Positions 45,644 to 55,821 of a DNA stretch of 64,000 nt are shown here, one piece after another. Each line of letters opens with the position of its first letter. Position 1 is the first letter of the stretch. A program made the translations under genes and the position numbers. The notes beneath the pieces were generated by a model. That model saw only the letters and a list, made by a program, of their open reading frames with translations. It was not told where the DNA came from and did not search any database. Source of the DNA: Fusarium oxysporum f. sp. lycopersici 4287 (Eukaryota > Ascomycota > Sordariomycetes > Hypocreales > Nectriaceae); the NCBI RefSeq assembly GCF_000149955.1, contig NC_030990.1:1842502-1906501 (forward strand), given 5' to 3'.

Positions 45644-46065
45644 GATGATGAAAAGTAGTTGGCACTGTAGAACAAGTTGCCAAGTTTGGGCTCTAATGTG
45701 AAAATTCCTGCGTGTGGATGGGGTTCCTACAGGTTTTGATCAAGTCAAATCCAACCATTCACAGTACAGTGTCAATTAGATCATACCTACTGTATATCGA
45801 TCACTTATGCAATTGAATAAGCTGGATGATGCACGTTTGAACGATGCAGCAACGTTCTATTGATGCCTGAGCTGCAAATTATATTACTAGGCCGTTGAAT
45901 AGGCAAGGTATGGTATGGTATGAGACGGATAAGTACGGTTGCCTCCGACAGCAGCATGATCTCGTCAACCCAATGCCTGAGACCTTCAGCAACACCCTTC
46001 CTCAAATACAGACTTGTTCCATTGGTATGCGAGATGCGACAGCGATCTCTTTTGAAGGGTGTCCT
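45644..46065. other. Intergenic upstream of kelch gene
   Basis: Kelch promoter and TGS1 3' flank. Overlapping plus and minus frames near 45805-46100 are noise. Confidence 0.6.
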
Positions 46066-46968
46066 TCACTGGCGGGCTTTTGAGTATTTCCCTGGAAGGT
46101 AAGCCACCAGGGCCTTGCTGGCACCCTCCATGCAGTATTGAACAACCTCAACTTTCCTATCAGGAGGTGCTAGTCTAGCGATTTGTCGAATATCGCTCGT
46201 CCGCGGTAGAAACAACGCATGATCCAGCCTGTTGTATGCAGTGTGTAAATCGTCAAGATTATACGGCTGCATATTGTAAAGATTAAATACTTCATCAGTG
46301 CGGTATCCAGGGCCGCCCCAAGGTGGACTTGCAAACAGTACTGTTTCGTCAAGGCTTACTCTTAGATTTGGGTGCAGTTCTTCTGTGTGATTGAATAACT
46401 TGTCGAGGTACTCGAAGCTATCACCAAGAACCCACGTAATTAGCCCCGGCGCGATACCATAGACCTTGGCGTTATTCTGGGCACAGGCTAAGGTTGAAGG
46501 GTCGCGTTCGATAGAGATAACGCGACTCCATCGTTCAGAAAGAGCAAAGGCAATACTGTTACCGCCTGCACCACCAAAGACATCGATCAGGATATGCTTC
46601 TTTTGGTCGGTACCGTACATATCATGAGCAACTTGGCTAGATTAGAGTCAGCAGAGCCTTGAGAAGGTATATGATTTGTATACTCACTTTGCTACTGGCT
46701 CGGGCGTTACACCGAACCAGGCATCGTCTGTCATGTAAACTCCATAGTCATACAATGAGAAGATCGAATAGCGCTGCGCAAAGTATCTGGCCATATTAGC
46801 AAGTTCGAGAGACGTGGACTAGTCAATAGTTGCTCACTTTTGAATATCCCATGGTACCTCATGCTTTCCTTGATAGTGGTGACAATCATCAGTAAGAGGC
46901 AGCTCCTCAGCTGGCTTCATAGAGTACTCGGAGTCGTCCAGCGACATTTCTACTCCTGAACTACTCAT
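46066..46968 (-). CDS. TGS1: Trimethylguanosine synthase (snRNA/snoRNA cap hypermethylase)
   Basis: SAM-dependent enzyme that converts the m7G cap of small nuclear and nucleolar RNAs to 2,2,7-trimethylguanosine, acting in nucleus/nucleolus. Exons 46968-46838, 46786-46688 and 46636-46066, 266 aa, about the size of yeast Tgs1 and lacking the long N-terminus of animal proteins. Motifs: KYFAQRYSIFSLYDYGVYMT and DAWFGVTPE before the fold; SAM motif I DVFGGAGGNSIAFA; acidic ISIERD; motif IV SPPWGGPGY, whose Trp stacks on the cap base. Both introns have GTGAG donors. Divergent from the GRASP gene over 342 bp. Confidence 0.94.
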
Positions 46969-47310
46969 ATCTTGACCGAAAATATAGTCCGAGTAAGTTT
47001 GTATTAAGCGCTAGCAGCCATTCTTTGTCAAAATTGAAATATTGACTTGCCATGAGCAAGTCGAAGAGAGCTCGAAGGTTGAAATTGAGCACGAGGCTGA
47101 CGATGAGCTCCCCACAGTATGCCCCACATAGAGACTAGTGGGCTTGACACAGACGCCATTGCTGCAAGGCTGCCACTGTAATAGTGACAGCTTGCGGTTG
47201 CTCGATCTGCCCTTGACATGCTTCATCTGATACAATACTTAACACATCAACCCCTTTTGATCCCAGCAATAATAGACACACACGGATCTAGAGAACAAGT
47301 CACAGAAGCA
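46969..47310. promoter_or_regulatory. Shared divergent promoter TGS1/GRASP
   Basis: 342 bp between start codons. No TATA box. An upstream ATG at 47218 (MLHLIQYLT, stop at 47245) could form a short upstream frame for the GRASP gene. Confidence 0.5.
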
Positions 47311-48427
47311 ATGTTCAATGCACTAAACCGCTTCATCTCGCGCCTGGACGGAGACGTCCAGCAACAGAGGCAACAAGAGCGAGGCTCATTCGGCTTCCAG
47401 GTGCTGCGCAATACCAACCTGGAGCTTGCTATCGAACCCTGGTTCGACTTTATTGTTGGAATCAATGGTAGACCTATTGTATGGCGGCTCATTCTAGGTA
47501 ATCTAAGCTCCTTATCGCTAATAACTAGTATAGGAAGACCCTGAACCAGCCCTGTTCAGCCAGGAAGTGAGAAACTGCGCGGGCAGCACAGTTACCCTGG
47601 GATTGTGGAACGCAAAAGTATACTTACTAACTTTGAACCTCCTAAACTCTCCTACTGACAACAATTAGGGCCAAAGAACGAGAGAAATCCATGCTCCTGT
47701 TGCGTTAGATACTGCATCCCTCGGTCTCTCGCTCCAATACGCTCCGCTGGCCCTCGCCGCCAACATCTGGCACGTTCTCGATGTCCCCGCCAATTCTCCC
47801 GCCGATGCCGCCGGTCTTCTGCCATACAGTGACTATATCCTCGGTAGTCCTGAGGGTGCGTTATATGGCGAGGGTGGCCTGGGCGAGCTTGTCGAGGACT
47901 TTATCGGACGGCCGATGCGAATCTGGGTCTACAACAACGAATACAATGTCACCAGAGAAGTCACAATACAGCCTAGCAGGGATTGGGGTGGCCAAGGAGC
48001 GCTGGGTTGCGTGCTTGGATACGGAGCCCTTCACAGGATACCTCCACCTCTGAGCGAGCCCGTTGATGCCCCTGGCGAGACGATGTTCGACGGAGCCACC
48101 AATGAGAAGAGTGAGGACGCATTTATTCCTGCGGTAGGTGGCTCGGAGCCCGCCCCTCCCGCAGGAGACTTTTTGGTGCCTGCACAGATGATAGGTGATG
48201 CTCCAGTGAGTGCACCGCCAAGGGGAGCTGGGAAGAAGAAGGAACGCCATGGCCACAACCCCAACAGGCTGATGGATGACTACTTTAAAGAGGAGGAAGA
48301 GAAGAGTCGGGCTGTGGACAATGCACCTTCGGCTAGGAACTCACCAGCCCCTCCCCCACCAAAAGGCGGTCCTCCAAGGGACTCACCAAAGCCGGAGACT
48401 CAGGCCAGTGGTGGTGAAGCAGAATGA
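47311..48427 (+). CDS. GRH1: Golgi reassembly stacking protein (GRASP/Grh1)
   Basis: Peripheral membrane protein of ER exit sites and early Golgi, involved in COPII traffic and unconventional secretion. Exons 47311-47478, 47534-47617 and 47669-48427, 336 aa. Two tandem PDZ-like GRASP domains: about 12-100 (FGFQVLRNTNLELAIEPWFD, TVTLGLWNAKGQRTREI) and about 101-200 (LGLSLQYAPLA, NIWHVLDVPANSPADAAGLL, GALGCVLGYGALHRIP). The C-terminal third is Pro/Ser-rich and disordered. There is no N-terminal Gly for myristoylation; instead MFNALNRFISRL can form an amphipathic helix, as described for yeast Grh1. Confidence 0.94.
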
Positions 48428-48609
48428 GATTATGGCAAAATAGCACATGTGAATGATTCCCCTTGCTGATTGTTCTATTTCCTGATCTATTGGTCAAACT
48501 TTTAAAGAATTTCGTGATTTGCCGTCTTTTATCGTACACTGCCTGATGGGTCCGACGTAGCCCTTAAGAGGTCCCTATCCCACCAGGGTCACGCTATTCA
48601 ACTAGCCGT

Positions 48610-49239
48610 CTAGTTAATGAAGTTGATGGCGAAGAAATGCAGGATCAAGCTGCAGACGATGTAGTCGGCGAAAGCTCTGGAGAAGGTTAGTGTTGGGTCT
48701 CCTTTAAAGTCGAGTTCGACAAACCTTTCGGGGGATACTGAGGGGCAATCGTTCTTGACAGCCTCATTTGTTTGAAGTCGTAGCGAAGCTGGGTATCGTT
48801 AGCCATAGTCTTTCGAGGTCGTTGGTCGTCGTAACATACCAGTCAAGACGAACTGCCCAACTGTCACACAGAAGCCGGACAGGAAAGCGTTGAAGGGCTA
48901 AGAAGCATTAGCAATCAATAAACGATTACAGATCCACTGAGAGAGACGCACGAAGGTGCCAGCGAGGGCGCAGTTGATGAATTGGAGAACACCAACGACA
49001 ACAAGGAAGACCATAAAAGCATCAACCAACTTGATGCGCTGAGGAGTATTGTTGACGTAGTGATTGTAGAGGTTCTGGACTACCTTGTCCCACTGAACTT
49101 CGCCCTTAATTTCGTTCTTGGCGATAGCCACGGGCTTGGGCTGAGGCTGAGGAGGAACTGAACCAGCGCTGGTGGTGCTGGCCTGAGTGGTAGCAGCGGC
49201 CGAGGGGGTGATATCGCGGACGTTCTTCTTAGCCGCCAT
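48610..49239 (-). CDS. OST2: Oligosaccharyltransferase subunit DAD1/Ost2
   Basis: Integral ER membrane subunit of the N-glycosylation oligosaccharyltransferase. Exons 49239-48952, 48897-48840, 48788-48725 and 48676-48610, 158 aa; about 40 residues longer at the N-terminus than animal DAD1 (Ala/Thr/Pro-rich). Three hydrophobic segments: FMVFLVVVGVLQFINCALA, NAFLSGFCVTVGQFVLTASL, and ADYIVCSLILHFFAINFIN at the extreme C-terminus, with the conserved family ending. Four short introns with GTGCGT, GTATGT and GTTTGT donors. Divergent from the TMEM14 gene. Confidence 0.93.
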
Positions 49240-49632
49240 GTTTGTAAGTCGGAAGGGTTTATTGGGTGAGTTGGACTGTTTGCTTGGTGTGGGCGTTTCT
49301 TTCGATATTATGAGGCTTTGGTGATGGTTGATTCGTAGTGTTTGATGTTGGTGTCGGTAGATTTGGTTAGTTTAGTTCAAAGTGCAGTAGGAGAGCTTCC
49401 TCTGGACACGAAAGCTCCAAGGTAAATTGAAGATGATTGGTTCACGAAAAGCCAAGAATCCGGGGGTTAGACCCACGTTCACCACGAACTGCGAGGTACG
49501 TACCTCGAATATGTCGTCAATGGCCGGGAGCTCCGCAGCTTCATCTTAGACATAAAATAACAAGTTGCTGTTTCATCTTGAAAATTTACAAATTCCATTG
49601 AGAGACCAGACAGTAAGGATACAAGCAATACA
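49240..49632. promoter_or_regulatory. Shared divergent promoter OST2/TMEM14
   Basis: 393 bp between start codons; pyrimidine-rich on either side of 49300. No other feature seen; the minus frame at 49682-49479 is noise. Confidence 0.55.
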
Positions 49633-50084
49633 ATGGTTAGTATGAGCCTTATAACAGCCTTGACCAGCTCGTTGGCTAACAAGTTAGGCCACCGTCAATT
49701 ACCACGATCTTGAGCTTCCCGCCTACATCCTCGGTGCTCTGACCGCAGGAGGCGGTATCATGGGATACGCGCGCACACGATCTGTTCCTTCAATCGTTGC
49801 TGGCTGCGCTGTTGGATTTTTATGTAAGTCTCAACATTACCTCCCTTGTCTTCCCCGTAGCGTGTCAACATGTTAACAACTTGCTTGTAGATGCTCTTGG
49901 TGGCTATCGTATTCAGAATGAGCAGCCTTATGGAGTCGAGCTTGGCCTTTTAGCCTCCGTCATTCTTGGGGGATCTGCTTTCCCCCGAGCCCTTCGTCTG
50001 AGGAAACCGGTTCCAATTCTTCTCAGTGTCATTTCAGCATTTGGCCTCTTCACCTACGGTTCTGCTCTTCGAAGGAGGGCCTGA
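49633..50084 (+). CDS. TMEM14-family small membrane protein
   Basis: Exon 1 is only the ATG (49633-49635), followed by intron 49636-49687 (GTTAGT..GTTAG), exon 2 49688-49823, intron 49824-49890, exon 3 49891-50084, 110 aa. Protein starts MATVNYHDLELPAYILGALT and has four hydrophobic segments with Gly-rich turns (AGGGIMGYARTRSVPS, ALGGYRIQ), then LLSVISAFGLFTYGSALRRR. This is the Tmemb_14 arrangement; family members sit in mitochondrial or other internal membranes and in animals have been linked to heme synthesis. The role in fungi is not established. Confidence 0.88.
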
Positions 50085-51345
50085 GACAGCTGTCAGATGA
50101 TGATAACTTAGTCAAAGGAATGGTACGATGCAATAAAACCACTTGTTCTGGATCGATGGACTGACTATCTGGAGCTGTTCCGACTCAGTGTGAGACATCG
50201 ACATAGTGTTGTGATAAGCTTAAAACCAGGACCCGGATCACTTCCCTCGATTGACATAAGCGATATGAGAAAGAGCTTAAAATGCAGTTCTTTCGATATG
50301 GCGTATTGTCAAGCGATCACCACAGAATTCTGGTAGCGCTCAGGTCGGGCTCTTTTATGGTAGGAAGATAGGAATAAACGGCTTCAAAACGCGTGAAAGT
50401 TCCTACAAGGCATGAAACTCTTCTCTTACGCCTTCTACTCACAAATCTCCCAAACCTCGACCGCCATGAATCGTGTATTGTGGGCTGTCTCCTTTGATTA
50501 ATACCGATGTTCTGACTCTTCAACAATGACCCGCCAAGTTTCAGGGAGAATCATAAGTTTAAGGCTAAGCTTTTTACATGCTTAATAAATGTCTCATACC
50601 AGAAATATTTTCCCTTGGGCCAACGTCTCGCTTATCATCGTCGATTACATAGGTTATTCTCGGGTTGGGAGCATTCGAATAAGAACGAAAACCTGATATT
50701 ATGTTTCAGAAGGTTTTATTATGTGATGTGGCTCAACTCACAATTTGGAGAATACTGGATTTTTGAAGTATCGCTGAAGGGTTTATCATCGAAGTAGACT
50801 ATAGCGATACCTCCGTTACTTGTCGTGTTATGTTTTCTCCGATCCCACAACCAAGCTTTCATCCATGGAATATCGACATTGAACTCACTAAGCCTGGATG
50901 ACAACCTGAAAAATGGCAATGTAAGGGGATATTTAGCATGTCACTCTAAGACATGTAGACCACCGAGGACGTTGATTTAAACTCATCTGAACTTAGTTGT
51001 CACGTCATTTGCAGTCTTTCTAACCAGTACAAAAATGAGACGGAAGAAAGCAGTAGTAGACTTGCATTAGCTGCAGGCTACTAGAGGCAACCGCGTGGAT
51101 CGATTGATAGTAGGTAATCTCAAGATGATCATCAGCCTTTTTGGCAATGGAATGGATGTTATTGATAAGTGCATCTGGGTACTTTCTAAGCCCCCCCTTT
51201 GTAGTGGCTATTCAGATATGGGCTGCTTATGAAAGGTATATAAAAACCCCTCTTGATCTCATCCATCGACCACTCCTTAACCTGAAAGCCAGAGGAAAGC
51301 AACGTTTGCACTCGCTTTGTGAGATTCTGCAATACCTTGTTGAAG
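50085..51345. other. Intergenic with promoter of WSC surface protein gene
   Basis: About 1.26 kb. No gene supported. TATATAAAA at 51237-51245 lies about 100 nt before the next start codon and is the best TATA box for that gene. Confidence 0.6.
51237..51245 (+). promoter_or_regulatory. TATA box of the WSC protein gene
   Basis: TATATAAAA about 100 nt upstream of ATG 51346; spacing fits a fungal TATA-driven, probably regulated gene. Confidence 0.5.
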
Positions 51346-54254
51346 ATGGGGTTTCATCTGTCAAGGCTCGTTGCCTTAGCGGCACTGCTACGTGCTTCAT
51401 ACGCATTCAGCGTCACGGCAAACACTGATGGAAACGCTCTGGCCTCTGCTATCTTTGGCAATGGTATAAGTGTCATCTCGGCATCGTTTACCGGCGCATC
51501 GGACAGTTCTGGAACTTTCACTGATGGTCCTTTCGGTATGGGAGACGCAGCGATCCTCACCTCGGGAGCTGCTGTTGGAGCTCTTCCAAATGGAGACCAC
51601 TACGTCAATAATGGTGCGGCTGGGTCAGCAACGTATTGCGGCGGTTTAAGTAACAACGCTGCGATATTGACTGCGGATGTCATGCTTATTCCAGGTTTCG
51701 GAGGAATGAGATTCGAGGTTGTCATGGCTTCGGAAGAATCAGGGTTAGTAATACTGGCCACAAAGTGTTTTACAGTCAACTAATAGGACCCAGGGGCGCT
51801 GCTGATGCAATTGGCATATTCGTAAACAACCAGAACTATGCCTTGGATGGTAATGGGAATAGGCTGAACGCGGTGAGCCCGTGGCTGTCACAACCTTTGG
51901 TTATTGTACCGCCCAACAGCGTTACCTCGTACGCCGGGTCGTCACCGCCTTACTGGATCGATGTGCCGTCACTTCCCGGTGGTATGCAGACTGTGGTCGT
52001 CGCAATTTGTGATGCTGGAGACAACATGTGGGACTCAGCCCTGATGATCAAAGCTGAAGCCTGCGTTGACTGCAAAGAACCTTTCCGGCTTGCATGAATC
52101 AACGACAACTTCTCAGGAGACAACCAGCACTGCTGAGGATACTATTATGGCAACAACTAGCAAGGAGACGGCCACTATTACCACCCCTGAGGAGATGACT
52201 ACCACAACTGCCAAGGAAACAACATTCACTGCTTCAGGCACTACCACAGACACTACCACAGACGTTATGGAGACATCGACCGAAGCCAGTAGCTCAGTCA
52301 CTTCAGAAGAACTCCCAAACTCTACCATGATAACAGCAGATACAACAAGTGTCGAACGAAGTGACACAGTTACAGAGTCTTCAACCATCGTAGTCGAATC
52401 CACTACTGCCCCAGTATCTGATACTGCCACTAAACCAGCTCCAAACTCTTCCAATGAGAGCACTACCAGCCTCGAAACAACGAGTTTGTCCGACAGTCCC
52501 ATTGATAGTACAACTACCTCTTGGGAAGAAGTTCAAGTGCCATCAACTATCCTAGCAGTCCCAACATCTACCGATGAGGTCACCCTGAGCTTGAGTAGTG
52601 ACCTCTCAAGCGAGTCAGCAACAAGTAAGCTCTCACCACATATATCTAAAAAGCCCATACCTCCTGCCACAGTCATTGCATTCACAGGTGCAAAGAGCCC
52701 AGTACTAACAGCGAAACTAGCCCCCATACCAGATATGACCGCAACCGAGTCCTTGGAAACAAGTGCTGCCGAAGAGACGGATTCCTCGACAGACACAATT
52801 TCAAACCCAGCGGAGGAGACAGGCTTTAGTGACGGTAAGACACTTATACACGACGAGGGTGACCTCTGATGTTTCCCCCTTAAACCTCACCCCATGTGCA
52901 TAAACCGGATCTGACACTAAGTGTTCAACAGTCATCACTTCAACAGCCCAGGACACACCGTCTCCAGCGACATTAGCAGTTCCTACATCGTCTACCGTAC
53001 CGTCTAACCTAGCAGTGATCGGGACTTTTAAGTTCTTCGGTTGCTTAGGATCTGCAGCTGGTTATCCCAGCTTTGGCTTGATCGGAGAGGGACCTGATAT
53101 GACCACTGCAGAGTGTGCCAGGTTAGGACGAGGACGTGCTTATATAGGCATCTACCAGAGGTAGGTTCTAAGTCATAAATGCCAAGCTCATCTGGCTCAC
53201 CTTGATTAGATCCTGTTATGCAGGAGATACTTTGGACTCTGCTGAAATTGTGACCAACGGTCGCTGTGATCTGCCATGCCCTGGGGACCCGGGCCTGTTC
53301 TGTGGCGGTGTGATTTTGACTGACTCAAGCCTGGACTCGCGCCTTCGACGTCGAGATGCCCCTCCTGGCATTTTGCTCACTTTGTATGCGCAGATTGAAG
53401 CCACATCCAGCTCTTTGGCCACTTCGGACGCTCCTAGCACAGCAGAGATACCTTCTCTCACAGTCTCTACAAGGATCACTCTTCAACCTATCTTGACCTC
53501 TGAGTCTTCCAGCTTCCCTACCGACAACCCGACAATTTCGAATTCTCCATCCTCAACCACAGAAACATTTGTTAATTCGGTCATCAGCCTTGAGCCTTCA
53601 GTTCCTGTTACTAGATCACAAGGCGCAAAGCCGATCACGCCCCCATTCCCGACAACTGTCTCTTATAATGCAGGCAACTTCACCAGAACCGAAGCTGTGG
53701 CACCAATAATCACCACTGTAACATACCCCATTGTTGACCCTAATGACCCGTCTTACTTGACTATCACTGAGTATTGTACCACGTTGCGACCGCCCCCTTG
53801 CCACAGATGTCAGTATCAGAAACCGCCAACGGTTGAGATGACGACTATCGAGGTGGGTTGCAATAGGTGTGGTCACAATGGAGAGAACACCATTACTCTT
53901 AACATTCCAGCTGGTGCAGTTGTCGCAGCTCCCACAAGAGAATATGCGGCTCACGAAACCCACAGCGTTCAACATTACGAGCCTAAGCCGGATACTCAGG
54001 GGACTCGGCCCAAGAACTCTTCCCCTGCAGCCAAGGGTAGCCATGGTCAAGCGGAACCTTCTGCAGTGCCTTTGGGAGGAAACGGTTATCCTGATGCCCC
54101 CAAGCCAACGTTTCACCGCAGGCCAGCTCCAGCTCATACACCAGTGATTGTGCCAGATGCTCCTATTGTCATTGTCTCAGGGGCCATAGTAAAGGCGATC
54201 GAAGGAATGCTGATGACAATGCTCTTGGTGGTTGGTCTTGCTTTTCTCCTGTAG
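51346..54254 (+). CDS. Secreted, probably GPI-anchored WSC-domain surface protein
   Basis: Exons 51346-51743, 51794-52064, 52117-52834, 52932-53160 and 53210-54254, 886 aa. Signal peptide MGFHLSRLVALAALLRASYA. Residues about 21-223 form a beta-rich lectin/adhesin-like domain (GDAAILTSGAAVGALPNGDH, MASEES, GIFVNNQNYALDGNG, DSALMIKAEAC) similar in layout to bacterial choice-of-anchor domains. Then about 250 residues of Ser/Thr repeats, likely O-mannosylated; a WSC carbohydrate-binding domain at about 495-570 (FFGCLGSAAGYPSFG, ECARLGRGRAYIGIY, GRCDLPCPGDPGLFCGG); more Ser/Thr/Pro linker; and a C-terminal hydrophobic tail (GMLMTMLLVVGLAFLL) fitting GPI attachment. Intron 2 has a weak GTTGAC donor but restores frame exactly. 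Likely a cell-wall or adhesion protein. Confidence 0.8.
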
Positions 54255-54682
54255 AGATTTCACTGAGTCATCGACCCTCGGTTGCTTTCTCCTTTCCTTT
54301 CTCTTCCTTTCATATTCACGCATCTTTTCAAGAGTCATGAACATGAGATAGACAATATTTTAATAGTGTACATAATTCACAATACATATCGTCTTGCTTG
54401 ATCACAACTCTCGGCACCCTAATACCAGTTCGGTTTCAAGAAGTAATCGTGATATAGGAACATGCACCTCATGGCGACTAAGAGCAACCTGGTAACTGAA
54501 ATAGGGTCGTATGATGATTGATACTTATACTGTCACAATCTCATGCTTCCTTGTCATGAATTTATCGCCCAGAACGCCAGCCCAAATATTTCTAGTATAC
54601 AGTTCGAATACAGCCCATCGTCAATGGATTCACTTCGTGTCGAATTCGGGTCGTTGGCATCGTATCGTGAGGTGTTTCTAAA
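54255..54682. other. Convergent 3' intergenic region
   Basis: Lies between the WSC gene and CMC2 stop codons; AT-rich from 54350 to 54400. Nothing supported beyond 3' UTRs. Confidence 0.6.
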
Positions 54683-54969
54683 TCATAGTCCCAACTCGCG
54701 CTGCTGCTCCCGGATTTTGTCGCGCTTCGCCCGGGCAGCATTTCGATTCTCGGCTTGCATCTTTGATCGTTCGATCTTTAAGCATTCGTTGACCTTCTCT
54801 TTGGCGTCATTGCAGCTCCCAACAGCCTTGTGCATGAAGCCTTGGCTATGGCACTGTTCGAGAGCAGCAATGACCTCTTCGCACGCTGTAACTGGAGTTA
54901 GTGCGTAGTGGCGATACAGCGCTCAATGGACTTACCGAGAGCGTTCTTTGTGTGAAGATGAGGATGCAT
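54683..54969 (-). CDS. CMC2: Twin CX9C mitochondrial protein, cytochrome oxidase assembly
   Basis: Intermembrane-space protein needed for cytochrome c oxidase biogenesis, imported through the Mia40 disulfide relay. Exons 54969-54936 and 54885-54683, 78 aa. Begins [12 protein letters not shown]; first pair [11 protein letters not shown] and second pair [11 protein letters not shown] each have exactly nine residues between cysteines. The C-terminal helix is strongly charged ([20 protein letters not shown]). Ending in QQRELGL. An in-frame upstream extension without ATG is not used. Confidence 0.9.
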
Positions 54970-55206
54970 GATGATGTTGATATACTGGATAGAGTTGGAG
55001 GACCCTGAAAGAAATTCAGTGATCGTCACAGGCTGAGGAGATTGAATATTGGGTCGGGAGTGCACGGACCAGGCGGGAGGCTCCATGGGATTTGGAGGGG
55101 CATTGTATTTGCGTTGGCTTCTATTTCCACACAAGAGAATATCTATTGATACACAACCACCAGAGAGAAGCAATATATCGAAACACTTTGCTTCCTAAAA
55201 AAAAAG
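54970..55206. promoter_or_regulatory. Shared divergent promoter CMC2/prefoldin 2
   Basis: 237 bp between start codons, the shortest divergent promoter of the window. A GC-richer core spans 55060-55100. Ends with a nine-A run just before the prefoldin ATG. Confidence 0.5.
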
Positions 55207-55821
55207 ATGTCTTCAGCGGCTCAGGTACCTGCTAAGAAGCAGCAAGGTCAGCACCCCCCCTCTGACACATCTCACGGCGCCGCCTCTTACTCACGTTATC
55301 TAGATCTTCAAGTCACCTACTCCAACTACAAGAACACTCTTCAGCAAATAGCTCAGAGAATTGGTGACATTGAGCAAGAAGCCGAGGAGCACAAGTAAGT
55401 GGCTTACTCTTCACTATTGCCTTCACCGACATTCAAACAGTTTGAGCATGGTGTCGGCTTGCCCAAACTCCTCCTACAACATAGCGTTACCGCGTGTTGA
55501 ACCACTGATTCTGATTTGATCTTCAACAGGCTTGTTTTGGAGACACTAGAACCCCTTTCAGAAGACAGAAAGTGTTTCCGTCTCATCAACGGTGTGCTTG
55601 TTGAGAGGACGGTCAAGGATGTAGTACCAGCCCTCAAGACCAACCAAGAAGGGCTTCGCAAGGTGCTGGATGATTTGGTGAAGCAATACAAGACGAAGCA
55701 GGATGATCTTGAGAAGTGGAAGGTAAGAGAGAATTTGAGATTTCAGCCGTTGGTTTAGGAGTACAGCCGATATTAATGATTCCTACAGAAGAAGAACAAT
55801 GTGCAGGTTGTACAGCAATAA
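55207..55821 (+). CDS. GIM4: Prefoldin subunit 2
   Basis: Beta-type subunit of the hexameric prefoldin co-chaperone that passes nascent actin and tubulin to the CCT chaperonin. Exons 55207-55394, 55530-55722 and 55789-55821, 137 aa. Two long coiled-coil helices (YKNTLQQIAQRIGDIEQEAE and KVLDDLVKQYKTKQDDLEKW) flank the beta hairpin region LSEDRKCFRLINGVLVERTV, the family hallmark. The N-terminal 25 residues are a Gln/Ala-rich extension. Introns of 135 and 66 nt. Confidence 0.93.

Noticed and set aside
51740..51800. Stop after MASEESGLV suggesting a truncated secreted protein
   Set aside because: A 50-nt intron with GTTAGT donor, CTAAT branch site and CCCAG acceptor restores the frame.
52060..52120. 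Apparent frameshift in the WSC surface protein gene
   Set aside because: A 52-nt intron (52065-52116, GTTGAC..TCTCAG) joins the two frames exactly in phase 0, so no frameshift is needed.
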